This document shows positions 8,619 to 17,114 of a stretch of DNA of 64,000 bases, in pieces; position 1 is the first letter of the stretch, and the number at the start of each line of letters is the position of its first letter. Made by a program: the position numbers and the translations under genes. The DNA is taken from NCBI RefSeq assembly GCF_046054155.1, contig NZ_JBEQCT010000005.1, positions 233,255 to 297,254 on the forward strand, read 5' to 3'. Source of the DNA: Celerinatantimonas yamalensis. Lineage in GTDB: Bacteria > Pseudomonadota > Gammaproteobacteria > Enterobacterales > Celerinatantimonadaceae. The notes beneath the pieces were generated by a model. That model was not told where the DNA came from and searched no databases. It saw only the letters and a list, made by a program, of their open reading frames with translations.

Positions 8619-9893
8619 TTGACTGGTCGTTTCATGAATATTGGCGAGAATTTTCCCGCATTTGCCACTTGGTGGTCCTCTGTTGCCGTTGCCGCAATTT
8701 TTGCAATGGCATTGATGGTGAACAGTGGCTACAGTTATGGCGCATCGATGTTGCTTTTGGCCGCGCTGGTCATGTTAGTCACCCGTTTTCGGCATATAAA
8801 TGTGTGCATTGATCGCGGCGATCGATGGTTATTACTGACTTTTGTTATTTATGGCGTGGTATTAATCGGTTGTCGCTTTATACACGTTTTTGAAATAATC
8901 GGTTTAGATAAGCCTTCGCGTTTTATTATTGGGGCATTGGTCTACTTATTTTTACGCCGCTATCCATTTAAGATTGTTTGGTTTTGGTATGGCTTAGCAG
9001 TGGGCGCTTTTATTGGTGTGCTTATCGCATTCTATCAGCGCTTTATACTTGATCTTGATCGAGCTAACGCGTGGATGCATCCTATCATGTTTGGTGATAT
9101 AGGGATGTTAATGGGGATGTTGTGCCTAGTTGGCATTCTTTATTTTAAGGCGAAAGGGTCTTTGCCTTCCATGATGTTGATGGCTTTAGGGAGCGTGAGT
9201 GGGATTCTGGTATCTATTCTGTCAGGTTCTCGCGGTGGCTGGATAGCCATGCCGATGACGCTGTTTTATATTTTTTGGCAAGGCCGTGAATTTATTGGAC
9301 TGTATTACGCCAAACGTTGTGTTGTCGCATTTATACTAGGGGCCGTTGTATTAGTCAGTGTGCCACAATTTGGAGTTAAGTCGCGCATTGAGACAACCAT
9401 AACCAACGTTATAGCGTACCGTCAAGGAACCCATGTTGATACATCGATTGGAATGCGCTTTGAAATGTGGAAAGCGGCGCTGTATATGTTTTATGCGCAT
9501 CCCGTTCTGGGGGTTGGCAAATATGACTTACATCAGTATAAACAGAAATTAGCCGATCGTGGGCTTATTGATCCATCAGTAATCCCTTTTGATCATGCCC
9601 ATAATGAATATCTGACAAACTTAAGTGAGTATGGCATGAGTGGTTTTATCCTGCTGATACTTGTCTATTTTGTGCCGCTGCGGCTGTTCTCTGCTAAGGT
9701 AAAGCGCTATTCTGATGACTGGCCGATGAAGAGTTTGGCGATGGCGGGGGTACTAGTGCCAGTGTGTTATATGGATTTTGCCCTGAGCCAATCGATGTTT
9801 TCGCATAACTCTGGCGTGATGATGTATATTCTAACCATTTTGGTGATTTGGTCAGCTATTCGAGCATGCGAAGAGGCTGCAGTTAAGGACTAA
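8619..9893 (+). CDS. waaL: O-antigen ligase-type membrane protein (Wzy_C/WaaL family)
   Basis: Probably the inner membrane ligase that transfers polymerised O-antigen from undecaprenyl diphosphate to lipid A-core on the periplasmic side. There are about 10-12 hydrophobic helices. The family features are SGSRGGW near residue 202 and, in the large periplasmic loop, HAHNEY followed by LSEYG around residues 326-340; this histidine region is essential in WaaL. I place the start at TTG 8619, which has GAGGTGG five bases upstream; ATG 8634 (MNIGENFPAF) is an equally fair choice. It stands alone, away from any LPS-core cluster in this window. Other Wzy_C proteins (polymerases, pilin ligases) cannot be excluded from sequence alone. 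Confidence 0.8.
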   Translation: MTGRFMNIGENFPAFATWWSSVAVAAIFAMALMVNSGYSYGASMLLLAALVMLVTRFRHINVCIDRGDRWLLLTFVIYGVVLIGCRFIHVFEIIGLDKPSRFIIGALVYLFLRRYPFKIVWFWYGLAVGAFIGVLIAFYQRFILDLDRANAWMHPIMFGDIGMLMGMLCLVGILYFKAKGSLPSMMLMALGSVSGILVSILSGSRGGWIAMPMTLFYIFWQGREFIGLYYAKRCVVAFILGAVVLVSVPQFGVKSRIETTITNVIAYRQGTHVDTSIGMRFEMWKAALYMFYAHPVLGVGKYDLHQYKQKLADRGLIDPSVIPFDHAHNEYLTNLSEYGMSGFILLILVYFVPLRLFSAKVKRYSDDWPMKSLAMAGVLVPVCYMDFALSQSMFSHNSGVMMYILTILVIWSAIRACEEAAVKD

Positions 9894-9897
9894 TTTT

Positions 9898-10362
9898 ATG
9901 TTACAAGGGCAATTAGATAAGCTTGATTTAATCCAACCCATCGCGCCAAAGCTTGCGCAAATTTTACGTGAACTTTCAACGCAACTCGTCGCTGATGCGC
10001 CACTAGGGCGCTGTGACGTACGTGGGGAGCAGTTGTTTTATACTGTCTCGCTGGATACCACGGAGCCACAAACGCATCGGCGCTGTGAATTTCATCAAAG
10101 CTATTTAGACATTCAAGTCGTTTTAGATGGTGAAGAGCGCTATGGTTACGCGACGGTGCCACTGGTTGATATTGATGAGGATAAACTGCAAGCGTCTGAT
10201 GTCGCCTTTGGTCAGCCTGTGAATGAGCGGTTCGTAACGTTGTCATCGGGAGATTTTATTGTGTTCGCACCATATTGTCCCCATCGACCATTGGTCGCTG
10301 TAGATGCGCCGCAAAAAGTGAAAAAAGCAGTGATCAAAGTACACCGCTCACTACTTGATTAA
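9898..10362 (+). CDS. YhcH/YjgK/YiaL family protein (DUF386)
   Basis: A 154-residue cupin-like beta-sandwich protein. Relatives are found in sialic acid and other sugar operons (YhcH, YiaL), and some act on the anomeric state or derivative of a sugar; the exact reaction is rarely known. Motifs seen: HRRCEFHQSYLDIQVVLDGEE (residues about 60-80), which holds the metal-binding histidine and glutamate, and FVTLSSGDFIVFAPYCPHRP with the second histidine. It starts 5 bases after the waaL stop and probably shares its transcript. It also faces the sugar ABC operon, which suggests but does not prove a link to sugar use. Confidence 0.85.
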   Translation: MLQGQLDKLDLIQPIAPKLAQILRELSTQLVADAPLGRCDVRGEQLFYTVSLDTTEPQTHRRCEFHQSYLDIQVVLDGEERYGYATVPLVDIDEDKLQASDVAFGQPVNERFVTLSSGDFIVFAPYCPHRPLVAVDAPQKVKKAVIKVHRSLLD

Positions 10363-10427
10363 AACGCATGATCGTGTGTGATGAGCCCTCTTGCCAAGCA
10401 AAATCAATGGATGGTTTGGGGGACGTT

Positions 10428-11525
10428 TTAGTGAATAATAAGACGCTGTCCAGTCGTTGGGTCAAACAGTAGTATTCGCTCAGGGTCAACCATTAGGGCG
10501 AGTTGTTGGCCTACCTTTATGTCCGAATGAAGCGTCAATCTAGCTTTTATCTGCTGGTTTGCCCGCGTTACTGTGACTTCTTGATCAAAACCTAATTGCT
10601 CTATAAGTTCAACTAAGTAGTTACCCATGGGGTGTCGACTTGTGATTTGGTTTTGACGGGCATCTTCTAAAAACTCGGGTCGGATCCCTACCAGTAGTTG
10701 TTCTGGGATACTGTCTAATTGCGACTCCCATGAGTGGGGGAGTGTGATGCTGTACTGTTGGTCAAATACCAGATGATTTTTGCTGAGTTTTGCTGGCAGC
10801 AGATTAATCGCGGGTGAGCCAATAAAACTTGCAACAAATGTATTGGCAGGATAAAGATATAGCTCCATCGGGGAGCCAACTTGCTCTATTTTACCCTCTC
10901 GCATGACGATGACGCGATCGCCTAACGTCATTGCTTCGGTTTGATCATGAGTGACATAAAGTGCTGTCATTTGATATTGGTGTTGTAATCTAGCTATTTC
11001 GCTGCGCATATGGTGGCGTAGTTTTGCATCTAAGTTAGATAAGGGCTCATCAAATAAGTATAACTTGGCATCACGTGCCAGCGCTCTGCCCATGGCAACC
11101 CGCTGACGTTGACCACCAGAGAGCTCTGCCGGTCGACGCTCTAAATACTCGTTTAATTGCAGTACTTGGCTAACATTTTTCAATTGTGTTTGGATGAATG
11201 AAGTGCTGGCGCCTGATTTTTTAAGGCCAAAGCAGATATTCTCGCGCACACTCATATGTGGGTAGAGTGCATAGTTTTGAAAAACCATTGCAATATTGCG
11301 AAGATGTGGGGGGCGTTGTTCCATCGCTTGTCCGTCAATCATTACTTGCCCATGACTGATGGATTCAAGTCCTGCCACCATTCGCAATGTAGTGCTCTTT
11401 CCACAGCCACTTGGGCCTACGAGGACGACAAATTCACCATTATCAATGGTAAGATTAAAATCATCGACAACAGTGGTTTTGCCAAATTGTTTGCGTAAAT
11501 GACTTAACTCAATATGACTCATCAT
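10428..11525 (-). CDS. Sugar ABC transporter ATP-binding protein (MalK/UgpC type)
   Basis: The cytoplasmic ATPase that powers the importer encoded upstream. In order: Walker A GPSGCGKSTT (about 38-47), Q-loop FQNYALYPHM, ABC signature LSGGQRQRVAMGRAL, Walker B LYLFDEPLSNLDAKLR, and the switch histidine in YVTHDQTEAM. A C-terminal TOBE-like domain of about 120 residues, typical of the CUT1 group, follows. At 365 residues the length is normal. It is the last gene of the operon, 6 bases after the MalG-type permease. Such ATPases are often shared between sugars, so the substrate cannot be read from it. Confidence 0.93.
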   Translation of the reverse strand: MMSHIELSHLRKQFGKTTVVDDFNLTIDNGEFVVLVGPSGCGKSTTLRMVAGLESISHGQVMIDGQAMEQRPPHLRNIAMVFQNYALYPHMSVRENICFGLKKSGASTSFIQTQLKNVSQVLQLNEYLERRPAELSGGQRQRVAMGRALARDAKLYLFDEPLSNLDAKLRHHMRSEIARLQHQYQMTALYVTHDQTEAMTLGDRVIVMREGKIEQVGSPMELYLYPANTFVASFIGSPAINLLPAKLSKNHLVFDQQYSITLPHSWESQLDSIPEQLLVGIRPEFLEDARQNQITSRHPMGNYLVELIEQLGFDQEVTVTRANQQIKARLTLHSDIKVGQQLALMVDPERILLFDPTTGQRLIIH

Positions 11526-11531
11526 GCTCCC

Positions 11532-12497
11532 TTACTCTTTGACGCCACCATCGGTTAACCCGCGACTGAGGTGGCGGCTAGCTAACATAAAACAGATAAT
11601 AACAGGGATGAGCGTGAGGACCGATGCGGCCATAATTCGTCCCCAAATTGCATTCTTAGAGGTGAATAAGGACTGCAATGCTAATGGAATAGTCTGAAAA
11701 TCCTGATACTGTCTTAAAAAGACCGACGCGAACAGGTACTCATTCCAAGCAATCACAAAGCAGTAGACAAATACAGTAAATAACATGGGTTTAGAAAGCG
11801 GCAAGATGATGACACGAAAGGCTTCAAATCGTGAACAGCCGTCGATCATTGCGGCTTCTTCCAATGCGACCGAGATGGTGCGAAAGTAGTTTCCTAACAT
11901 ATACATTGCAACGGGTAGTGTCTGCACTAAGTAAATAAGTAAAATACTCAATAGCGTGCCGGTTAGCGTGTGTGTTAAACCAACAGCAACACTCATTTGA
12001 TATAATGGAACCATAAGCAGCACGCCACCAATCATATAGACAAATAGTACGCTGTTAGCAATCATGCTGCGTCCGACAAAGCGTAAGCGTGCTAAGGCGT
12101 AGGCTGCGCTAGCGGCGAATGCCGTAGAGAGTGTACTGGTGAGCAAGGCCAACAGTAAGCTGTTGAGCATATAACGACCGAAGGGGAAAATATCCTTGTC
12201 ACGACTAAACTGTTGGCGAAGTTGTTGGCGCTGCACCTTGCTAAGTGCTGGATTATCCAGAAGCTGTTGGATACTCTGCGGAAGTTTTGTAGGGACTTTC
12301 GTTTTCAGACCCAGAAGCTCTTCATAGGCATCCCAGTGGATGACTTTAGGAATTAATGACGGATTGCCCCAATCAATGGGGTGTTTAAGTGATGTCGAGA
12401 CGATTTGTGCAAATGGGAACAAACAAAAAACCAACAGGAGCGATACCGCGCTATAGATACCTACTAACTGACCTAACCGTCGAGCGATAGTCTTCAT
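11532..12497 (-). CDS. Sugar ABC transporter permease, MalG/UgpE type
   Basis: One of two inner membrane subunits of the CUT1 importer, with six predicted helices. The EAA loop that docks on the ATPase reads EEAAMIDGCSRFEAFRVIILPLSKP. Between helix 1 and helix 2 is an unusually long hydrophilic stretch (about residues 40-105), rich in Q, K and L, that would lie in the periplasm and enlarges the protein to 321 residues against about 280 in many relatives. MalG-type proteins do have a periplasmic loop here, so this is an expansion rather than a new domain. It lies 4 bases after the partner permease. Confidence 0.9.
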   Translation of the reverse strand: MKTIARRLGQLVGIYSAVSLLLVFCLFPFAQIVSTSLKHPIDWGNPSLIPKVIHWDAYEELLGLKTKVPTKLPQSIQQLLDNPALSKVQRQQLRQQFSRDKDIFPFGRYMLNSLLLALLTSTLSTAFAASAAYALARLRFVGRSMIANSVLFVYMIGGVLLMVPLYQMSVAVGLTHTLTGTLLSILLIYLVQTLPVAMYMLGNYFRTISVALEEAAMIDGCSRFEAFRVIILPLSKPMLFTVFVYCFVIAWNEYLFASVFLRQYQDFQTIPLALQSLFTSKNAIWGRIMAASVLTLIPVIICFMLASRHLSRGLTDGGVKE

Positions 12498-12501
12498 CTT
12501 G

Positions 12502-13362
12502 TCACCATTTTAGTATCTTCTTCACATAGAGCCAGATTAATCCCGTCAGGACCAACAGCTGGAGCATTGAGACGCTTGCCGCTAGCCCTTGATCTATGAT
12601 CCCAGTAAAAGCGTGATAGTAGGTAAAAATAGGCAAAGTCTGCACGTTAGGAGCGAGTAGAAAAACGTCCTCAAAGCGGTTTAAATTCCAGATCATGCGC
12701 AGTAATACAACAGTTGCCAATACGAAGCGAAGCTGCGGTAAGGTAACATGAATAAAGCGGTACCAAGCATTACAGCCATCTATCGCGGCGGCTTCATAAA
12801 GGCTTTTCGGGATGCTTTGTAATCGCGCGAGCAGCAGTAGATAGGCAATGGGAAAATGTTTCCAAATATCAAATAAAATGACAACGGCAAGTGCACTTTG
12901 AGGGTCGCCAATCAGGTTGTAACGCATTGTTGACCAGTGCAAAATATCGACCACGATGTGATTATAGATCCCATTGACTGGATCAAAAATAAACTGCCAG
13001 CCAAACACGACTGAAATGACCGGTGCAAAATAAGGCAGCAAGATCAACATTCGCACCAAACTGCGCCCATAAAATGGCTCATTTAGTAGTAAGGCTACGG
13101 CAAGTCCCAGTAACGTTGTTCCTGCAACAGAGCCGATGAGGTAAAGTGTCGATACCCCAATTGAATGATAGAAGTTGTGGTCGCCCAGTAGTGTTTGGTA
13201 GTTGACTAACCCAACAAAATGTTTAGTCCCATTTAGTTGTACATCAAAAAAACTAAGATACCCATTAAATAGAATTGGATAAATGACCAGTAGCCCGATT
13301 AGGCCGACAGCTGGTAAAACCATCTTCCAAGCCAGAGACTGCTGTGAATAGTGATCCATCAT
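12502..13362 (-). CDS. Sugar ABC transporter permease, MalF/UgpA type
   Basis: The other channel subunit, 286 residues with six predicted helices. The cytoplasmic EAA loop is YEAAAIDGCNAWYRFIHVTLPQL, the form found in CUT1 carbohydrate importers. It lacks the large extra domain of MalF and is closer in size to UgpA. The start overlaps the end of the binding-protein gene by four bases (ATGA), so translation is coupled. Confidence 0.92.
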   Translation of the reverse strand: MMDHYSQQSLAWKMVLPAVGLIGLLVIYPILFNGYLSFFDVQLNGTKHFVGLVNYQTLLGDHNFYHSIGVSTLYLIGSVAGTTLLGLAVALLLNEPFYGRSLVRMLILLPYFAPVISVVFGWQFIFDPVNGIYNHIVVDILHWSTMRYNLIGDPQSALAVVILFDIWKHFPIAYLLLLARLQSIPKSLYEAAAIDGCNAWYRFIHVTLPQLRFVLATVVLLRMIWNLNRFEDVFLLAPNVQTLPIFTYYHAFTGIIDQGLAASVSMLQLLVLTGLIWLYVKKILKW

Positions 13363-14729
13363 TTGTTTTGCGCTTGACGCAATAATTGTTGTATCTGCGT
13401 GGTAGCAATATCCAGTGATTGCTTCGCTGGCATCTTCTCGATGGTCGTGCGATAGATCATTTTAGGAATGATCTGTTTGGCGAAGATGGTGCCTGATACA
13501 GGGATGGTTTTGCCATCAACAAGCGAAAAGGATCGAATATGAGACAACCCACCGAGTATTTGTGTCAATTGCTGGGGGTCATAAAGCTTCATAACTCCGT
13601 TCGGATCATTGAGAAACGATGCTTGATTGGCGATCCCCTGCAAAACAGGGTTCATTCCTCCTGGCGCCATGTGTAAAAAAGTGATGTAGCTCGCTGGTTG
13701 GTAGAGAAATTGGATAAATTGACGCGTTGCTGCGGCTTGTTGCGGCGTTGTTTTTAAAGCCACTAACCCTGACAATGTGCCATAAGAGGCCGCTGAACGA
13801 TGATTGATGGTGGCGATAAACCCTGTGTTTTTTACTAAAGTTGGATCAAAACTACCCCCTCTAAGATCTTTGAAATGATCGGCACTAAGAGAGTTTTTAG
13901 CCACTTCAGCTAGCGCTAGGTCATCCATGATAAAGGTCGAGTAGAAAAACATACCCAATTTACCTTGTAGATAGTAGTCTCGGGCTCGCCAAGTTTGTGG
14001 CCCTGGCGGCGTATAAGCGGCTAATTGACGGTAAAACTTCAGTGTCTCGAGCATTGCTGGGCTATTAAAGACGAGTTGCCCCTTACTATTAAACTCTTGA
14101 GCGTTATTCGACAATGCTAGTTGGGTAAACACCTGCTCAGCATAGCTGTCAATTTTAGTCCCAACTAAAATCCCATAACGATTATCCTGCGGACGATTGA
14201 GTGCTTTGGCAGCGGCTAAAATATGTTGCCAATTATCAGGCGCGGCCAAATGGTGTTCTTTAAACCAATCTTTGCGATACCAGATCCCTTGTACCCAGCC
14301 ATGAAACGGAATGCCAAATTGTTGCCGATGCCTGCCCTGCAACATGGTTACAACACCGGGTAAAAAACGTTTAAGACCAATTTGTTGCACAGACTGCTGC
14401 ATGCTTTGGGTATCGCTGATCCCTTGTTGGCCGATTGCCATGATAATTTCAGAATTGACTTCAATCACTTGTGGCAGCGTCTTTGAAGCGCTTGCTGCGG
14501 CAAGTTGTTGTGCCATTTCATTTTCATCGACGGGAACGACGTGAATCGTTATGTTGGGGTGCAGAGCACTAAAGGTGCTGGTAAGTAGATGGATCGTATT
14601 TAAACGATCCGTTTGGGTTTGCGCTGTCCAAAATTCAATCGTAGTTGCTTGGGCGCTCATACTAGTTAGTGCTAGCAGCAAAATGAGCGAAGAAATACCA
14701 CGGCAAACCATCGATAAAAAATATCGCAT
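13359..14729 (-). CDS. Sugar ABC transporter periplasmic binding protein
   Basis: An extracytoplasmic solute-binding protein of family 1. A 28-residue signal peptide (MRYFLSMVCRG, hydrophobic core LILLLALTSM, cleavage near SAQA) is followed by TIEFWTAQT and a fold of 456 residues in total. There is no lipobox cysteine, so it should be free in the periplasm. FGIPFHGWVQGIWYRKDWF and the block FFYSTFIMDDLA contain aromatic residues that could stack on a sugar. First gene of the operon and therefore the likely specificity determinant. Substrate unknown; no glycosidase or dedicated regulator is adjacent. Confidence 0.88.
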   Translation of the reverse strand: MRYFLSMVCRGISSLILLLALTSMSAQATTIEFWTAQTQTDRLNTIHLLTSTFSALHPNITIHVVPVDENEMAQQLAAASASKTLPQVIEVNSEIIMAIGQQGISDTQSMQQSVQQIGLKRFLPGVVTMLQGRHRQQFGIPFHGWVQGIWYRKDWFKEHHLAAPDNWQHILAAAKALNRPQDNRYGILVGTKIDSYAEQVFTQLALSNNAQEFNSKGQLVFNSPAMLETLKFYRQLAAYTPPGPQTWRARDYYLQGKLGMFFYSTFIMDDLALAEVAKNSLSADHFKDLRGGSFDPTLVKNTGFIATINHRSAASYGTLSGLVALKTTPQQAAATRQFIQFLYQPASYITFLHMAPGGMNPVLQGIANQASFLNDPNGVMKLYDPQQLTQILGGLSHIRSFSLVDGKTIPVSGTIFAKQIIPKMIYRTTIEKMPAKQSLDIATTQIQQLLRQAQNK

Positions 14730-14945
14730 CAGCTATCCTCCATGAATGGCTTACAGCGACTAAATTGAAAGCTTCATTTAATCAAGCGCACATTAGTAAT
14801 CTCTAAACGTTAGCGAAGAAAATGGGATCATTCGATAAAGATGGTTAAAAAATATTCTTTTTTGTGATGAGATTTAAGGTTGTAGATAAAATGAAGTGGA
14901 TAAAAACAATGTGGCCTTACTATTGCTTCTTTCTTAAAAATAAAC

Positions 14946-15172
14946 AAAAAAAAGCTAAGCCATAGGCTTAGCCAAGAAGCGATTTGACAGACAAGTCAAA
15001 TGTACAGGATTTCAGTCGGCAAAAAACCGACTAATGCAAACACAACATCGCAACCAAGTAACCATTTCGTAAAATGGCCGGGCATTTCCGTAAAGCAGAT
15101 GGAGCTCTGCTTCATGGTTGAGCCCCCGTTTGGTGCAGGTGCACTATATGAGTTCGCTGGATTGACGGCAAC
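14946..15172 (-). ncRNA. gcvB: GcvB small regulatory RNA
   Basis: GcvB is an Hfq-dependent RNA that represses many amino acid and peptide transporter mRNAs. No coding frame is present, but the minus strand carries the hallmarks. A G/U-rich segment GCGATGTTGTGTTTGCA (15034-15050) corresponds to region R1. It is followed by a stem AGTCGG-N7-CCGACT (15014-15032), then CCTGTACATTT and CTTGTCTGTC as in the E. coli RNA. The 3' end is a strong terminator, GCTAAGCC-TAT-GGCTTAGC plus eight U (14946-14972). It is divergent from gcvA as in E. coli. The 5' end is inferred from a TATAAT at 15184-15179, giving about 225 nt against about 205 in E. coli; the 5' third is diverged. Confidence 0.9.
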
Positions 15173-15178
15173 AGATAA

Positions 15179-15184
15179 ATTATA
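15179..15184 (-). promoter_or_regulatory. Minus-10 box of gcvB
   Basis: A perfect TATAAT on the minus strand between gcvA and gcvB, placed so that transcription would begin near 15172. No good minus-35 is visible, in keeping with an activated promoter. GcvA, the E. coli activator, is encoded next door. Confidence 0.6.
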
Positions 15185-15227
15185 ATCCAGAAAGATTAGA
15201 AATTTTTATCCGTTAACAGGTTGTTAA

Positions 15228-16142
15228 ATGGCTCGTCGTTTACCACCGCTCAATGCTTTAAAAGCTTTTGAAGCGGCTGCAAGGCATTTGAGTTTTACGC
15301 GCGCTGCCGAAGAGTTATTTGTGACTCAAGCAGCAGTCAGTCACCAAATTAAAGGGTTAGAAGAGTATCTTGGGCTTAAGTTGTTTCGTCGTAAGAATCG
15401 CTCATTACTCTTAACCGAAGAAGGACAAAGTTATTTCTTAGATATCAAAGATATTTTCAGTTCGCTCAGCGAGGCGACCGATCGGCTGCTTGCGCGAGGC
15501 GAAAAAGGCGCCATTTCTGTGAGTTTGCAACCAAGTTTTGCGATCCAATGGTTAGTGCCTCGATTATCTCAATTTAGTCAGCTTCATCCTGATATCGATG
15601 TGCGCATTAAGGCATTGGATATGAATGAGGGCTCATTAACTGATGATGTCGATGTGGCTGTCTATTACGGACGGGGGAACTGGAGTGGATTGCGAGCTGA
15701 TAAACTTCATACTGAATATCTGATCCCTGTTTGTTCTCCGCTGTTGCTCAATGGAGACAAACCTTTAAGCCAGCCTGATGACCTGCGCTATCATACTTTA
15801 TTGCATGATTCCTCTCGGCATGATTGGAAGGCTTGGTTTAAGCAGGTGGGGGTCAAGGTCGATGTTAATCAAGGGCCTATCTTCTCGCATTCCACCATGG
15901 TGCTTCAAGCGGCGATCTACGGTCAAGGGGTGGCACTTGGGCATTCAGTGTTAGCAAAACCTGAGATCGAAGCCGGACGTTTGGTCTGTCCATTTGAGCA
16001 GGTCTTGATGAGTCAAAATGCCTATTATTTGGTGTGCCATCCATCGCAAGCTGAACAGGGTAAAATCGTAGCGTTTCGTGAATGGATGATCCAGTTAGTT
16101 CAAGAGGAGCAGCGGGAGTTTGGTGCTGATGTCGTCGATTAA
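15228..16142 (+). CDS. gcvA: GcvA, LysR-type regulator of glycine cleavage and gcvB
   Basis: A LysR-type transcription factor that, in E. coli, activates gcvTHP and gcvB when glycine is plentiful. The N-terminal winged helix-turn-helix is very close to E. coli GcvA: LPPLNALKAFEAAARHLSFT, then RAAEELFVTQAAVSHQIKGL (residues about 25-45). A periplasmic-binding-like effector domain fills the rest of the 304 residues. It is divergent from gcvB, an arrangement that fits direct control of the RNA and autoregulation across the 55-base spacer. Confidence 0.95.
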   Translation: MARRLPPLNALKAFEAAARHLSFTRAAEELFVTQAAVSHQIKGLEEYLGLKLFRRKNRSLLLTEEGQSYFLDIKDIFSSLSEATDRLLARGEKGAISVSLQPSFAIQWLVPRLSQFSQLHPDIDVRIKALDMNEGSLTDDVDVAVYYGRGNWSGLRADKLHTEYLIPVCSPLLLNGDKPLSQPDDLRYHTLLHDSSRHDWKAWFKQVGVKVDVNQGPIFSHSTMVLQAAIYGQGVALGHSVLAKPEIEAGRLVCPFEQVLMSQNAYYLVCHPSQAEQGKIVAFREWMIQLVQEEQREFGADVVD

Positions 16143-16755
16143 TGAGTTGACTCAGTTTGATGGTCCTTCTGATGCGCCACTACTGATATTAGCGCATGGC
16201 GCAGGGGCTGGTATGGCGCATGAATTTTTTAACCAGCTAGTCGTTTTGCTCAGTGATGAGTTGGCAATTCTGCGTTTTAATTTTCCTTATATGCAGCGAA
16301 TACTGGCTGAAAATAAGCGGCGAGTGCCGGATCGTCTGCCTACTTTAATCGCTGCCTATCAGGCTATTATTCCAAGCTGGCCTGCACCGGTTTTTATTGG
16401 CGGTAAGTCGATGGGTGGGCGAGTTGCCAGTCATGTCGCGTTAACTCGGCAAGATATTGCGGGCGTGGTGGCCTTAGGGTTTCCTTTTCACCCACCGGGC
16501 AAACCGGAACGCTCAAAAGGTGAGCATTTGCAGCAGTTAACTCAGCCTTTGCTGGTGTTGCAAGGTGAGCGTGATCCATTTGGCTGTTTGGATGAACAAT
16601 CACAGCTGCAGCTTCCTGACACGGCTCGACTCGTGTGGGTCAAAGATGGTGACCATAGCTTTAAACCGCGGAGCAAAAGCGGGGTTACCCTTGCGCATAA
16701 TATGCAGTTGGCCGCGGATCAAATTAAGGATTTTGTTCAATGTTATACACCCTAG
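16129..16755 (+). CDS. Small alpha/beta hydrolase (Tex30/KANL3-like)
   Basis: A 208-residue cytoplasmic alpha/beta-hydrolase of the family with no settled substrate. ILAHGAGAGM forms the oxyanion region, GGKSMGGRVA (about residues 88-97) is the nucleophile elbow with the candidate serine, LQGERDPFG holds the acid, and VKDGDHSF supplies the catalytic histidine. The ATG at 16129 overlaps the gcvA stop by 14 bases and follows GAGGAGC, so it is coupled to gcvA; the next gene starts within its last codons. It may be a housekeeping esterase or peptidase, but I do not assign an activity. Confidence 0.82.
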   Translation: MSSINELTQFDGPSDAPLLILAHGAGAGMAHEFFNQLVVLLSDELAILRFNFPYMQRILAENKRRVPDRLPTLIAAYQAIIPSWPAPVFIGGKSMGGRVASHVALTRQDIAGVVALGFPFHPPGKPERSKGEHLQQLTQPLLVLQGERDPFGCLDEQSQLQLPDTARLVWVKDGDHSFKPRSKSGVTLAHNMQLAADQIKDFVQCYTP

Positions 16756-17114
16756 GCTGGCGGGTTGCGCTGGCGCTTGGCGGATTATTATCTGTTGCCA
16801 TGGGAGCTGGTGCTGCCCATGGTTTGTCACATTTATTACCCGAGCAATCGCTTTCTTGGATACACACGGGCGTCATGTATCAATTGATCCATCTTGGTTG
16901 TGCATTAGCCGTGGCACAAATTGCGCCGCGCAGTGGCAAATTTTGGATTGTTGGCAGTTGGTGTTTCTCGGGGAGTTTATATCTGTTGGCGGTATTGCCT
17001 GAGCCGATTCGAGCGACATGGGCGGCGGTGATTGGCCCGATTACTCCCATTGGAGGAATACTGCTCATGGTCGGTTGGATTATTTTAATTCGTGATAAAC
17101 GGGCAGATCAGTGA
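16740..17114 (+). CDS. ygdD: YgdD (DUF423) inner membrane protein
   Basis: A 124-residue protein with four predicted transmembrane helices, of unknown function. The first helix region LGGLLSVAMGAGAAHGL carries the small-residue pattern with GAxxAHG that typifies DUF423, and TPIGGILLMVGW forms the last helix. It overlaps the hydrolase by 16 bases at its start and abuts rlmM at its end. The gcvA-ygdD-rlmM order is shared with E. coli, which supports the name. Confidence 0.93.
   Translation: MLYTLGWRVALALGGLLSVAMGAGAAHGLSHLLPEQSLSWIHTGVMYQLIHLGCALAVAQIAPRSGKFWIVGSWCFSGSLYLLAVLPEPIRATWAAVIGPITPIGGILLMVGWIILIRDKRADQ

Noticed and set aside
14871..14886. CRP site (TGTGATGAGATTTAAG) upstream of the sugar ABC operon
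   Set aside because: Only one half-site fits; the second half lacks TCACA.
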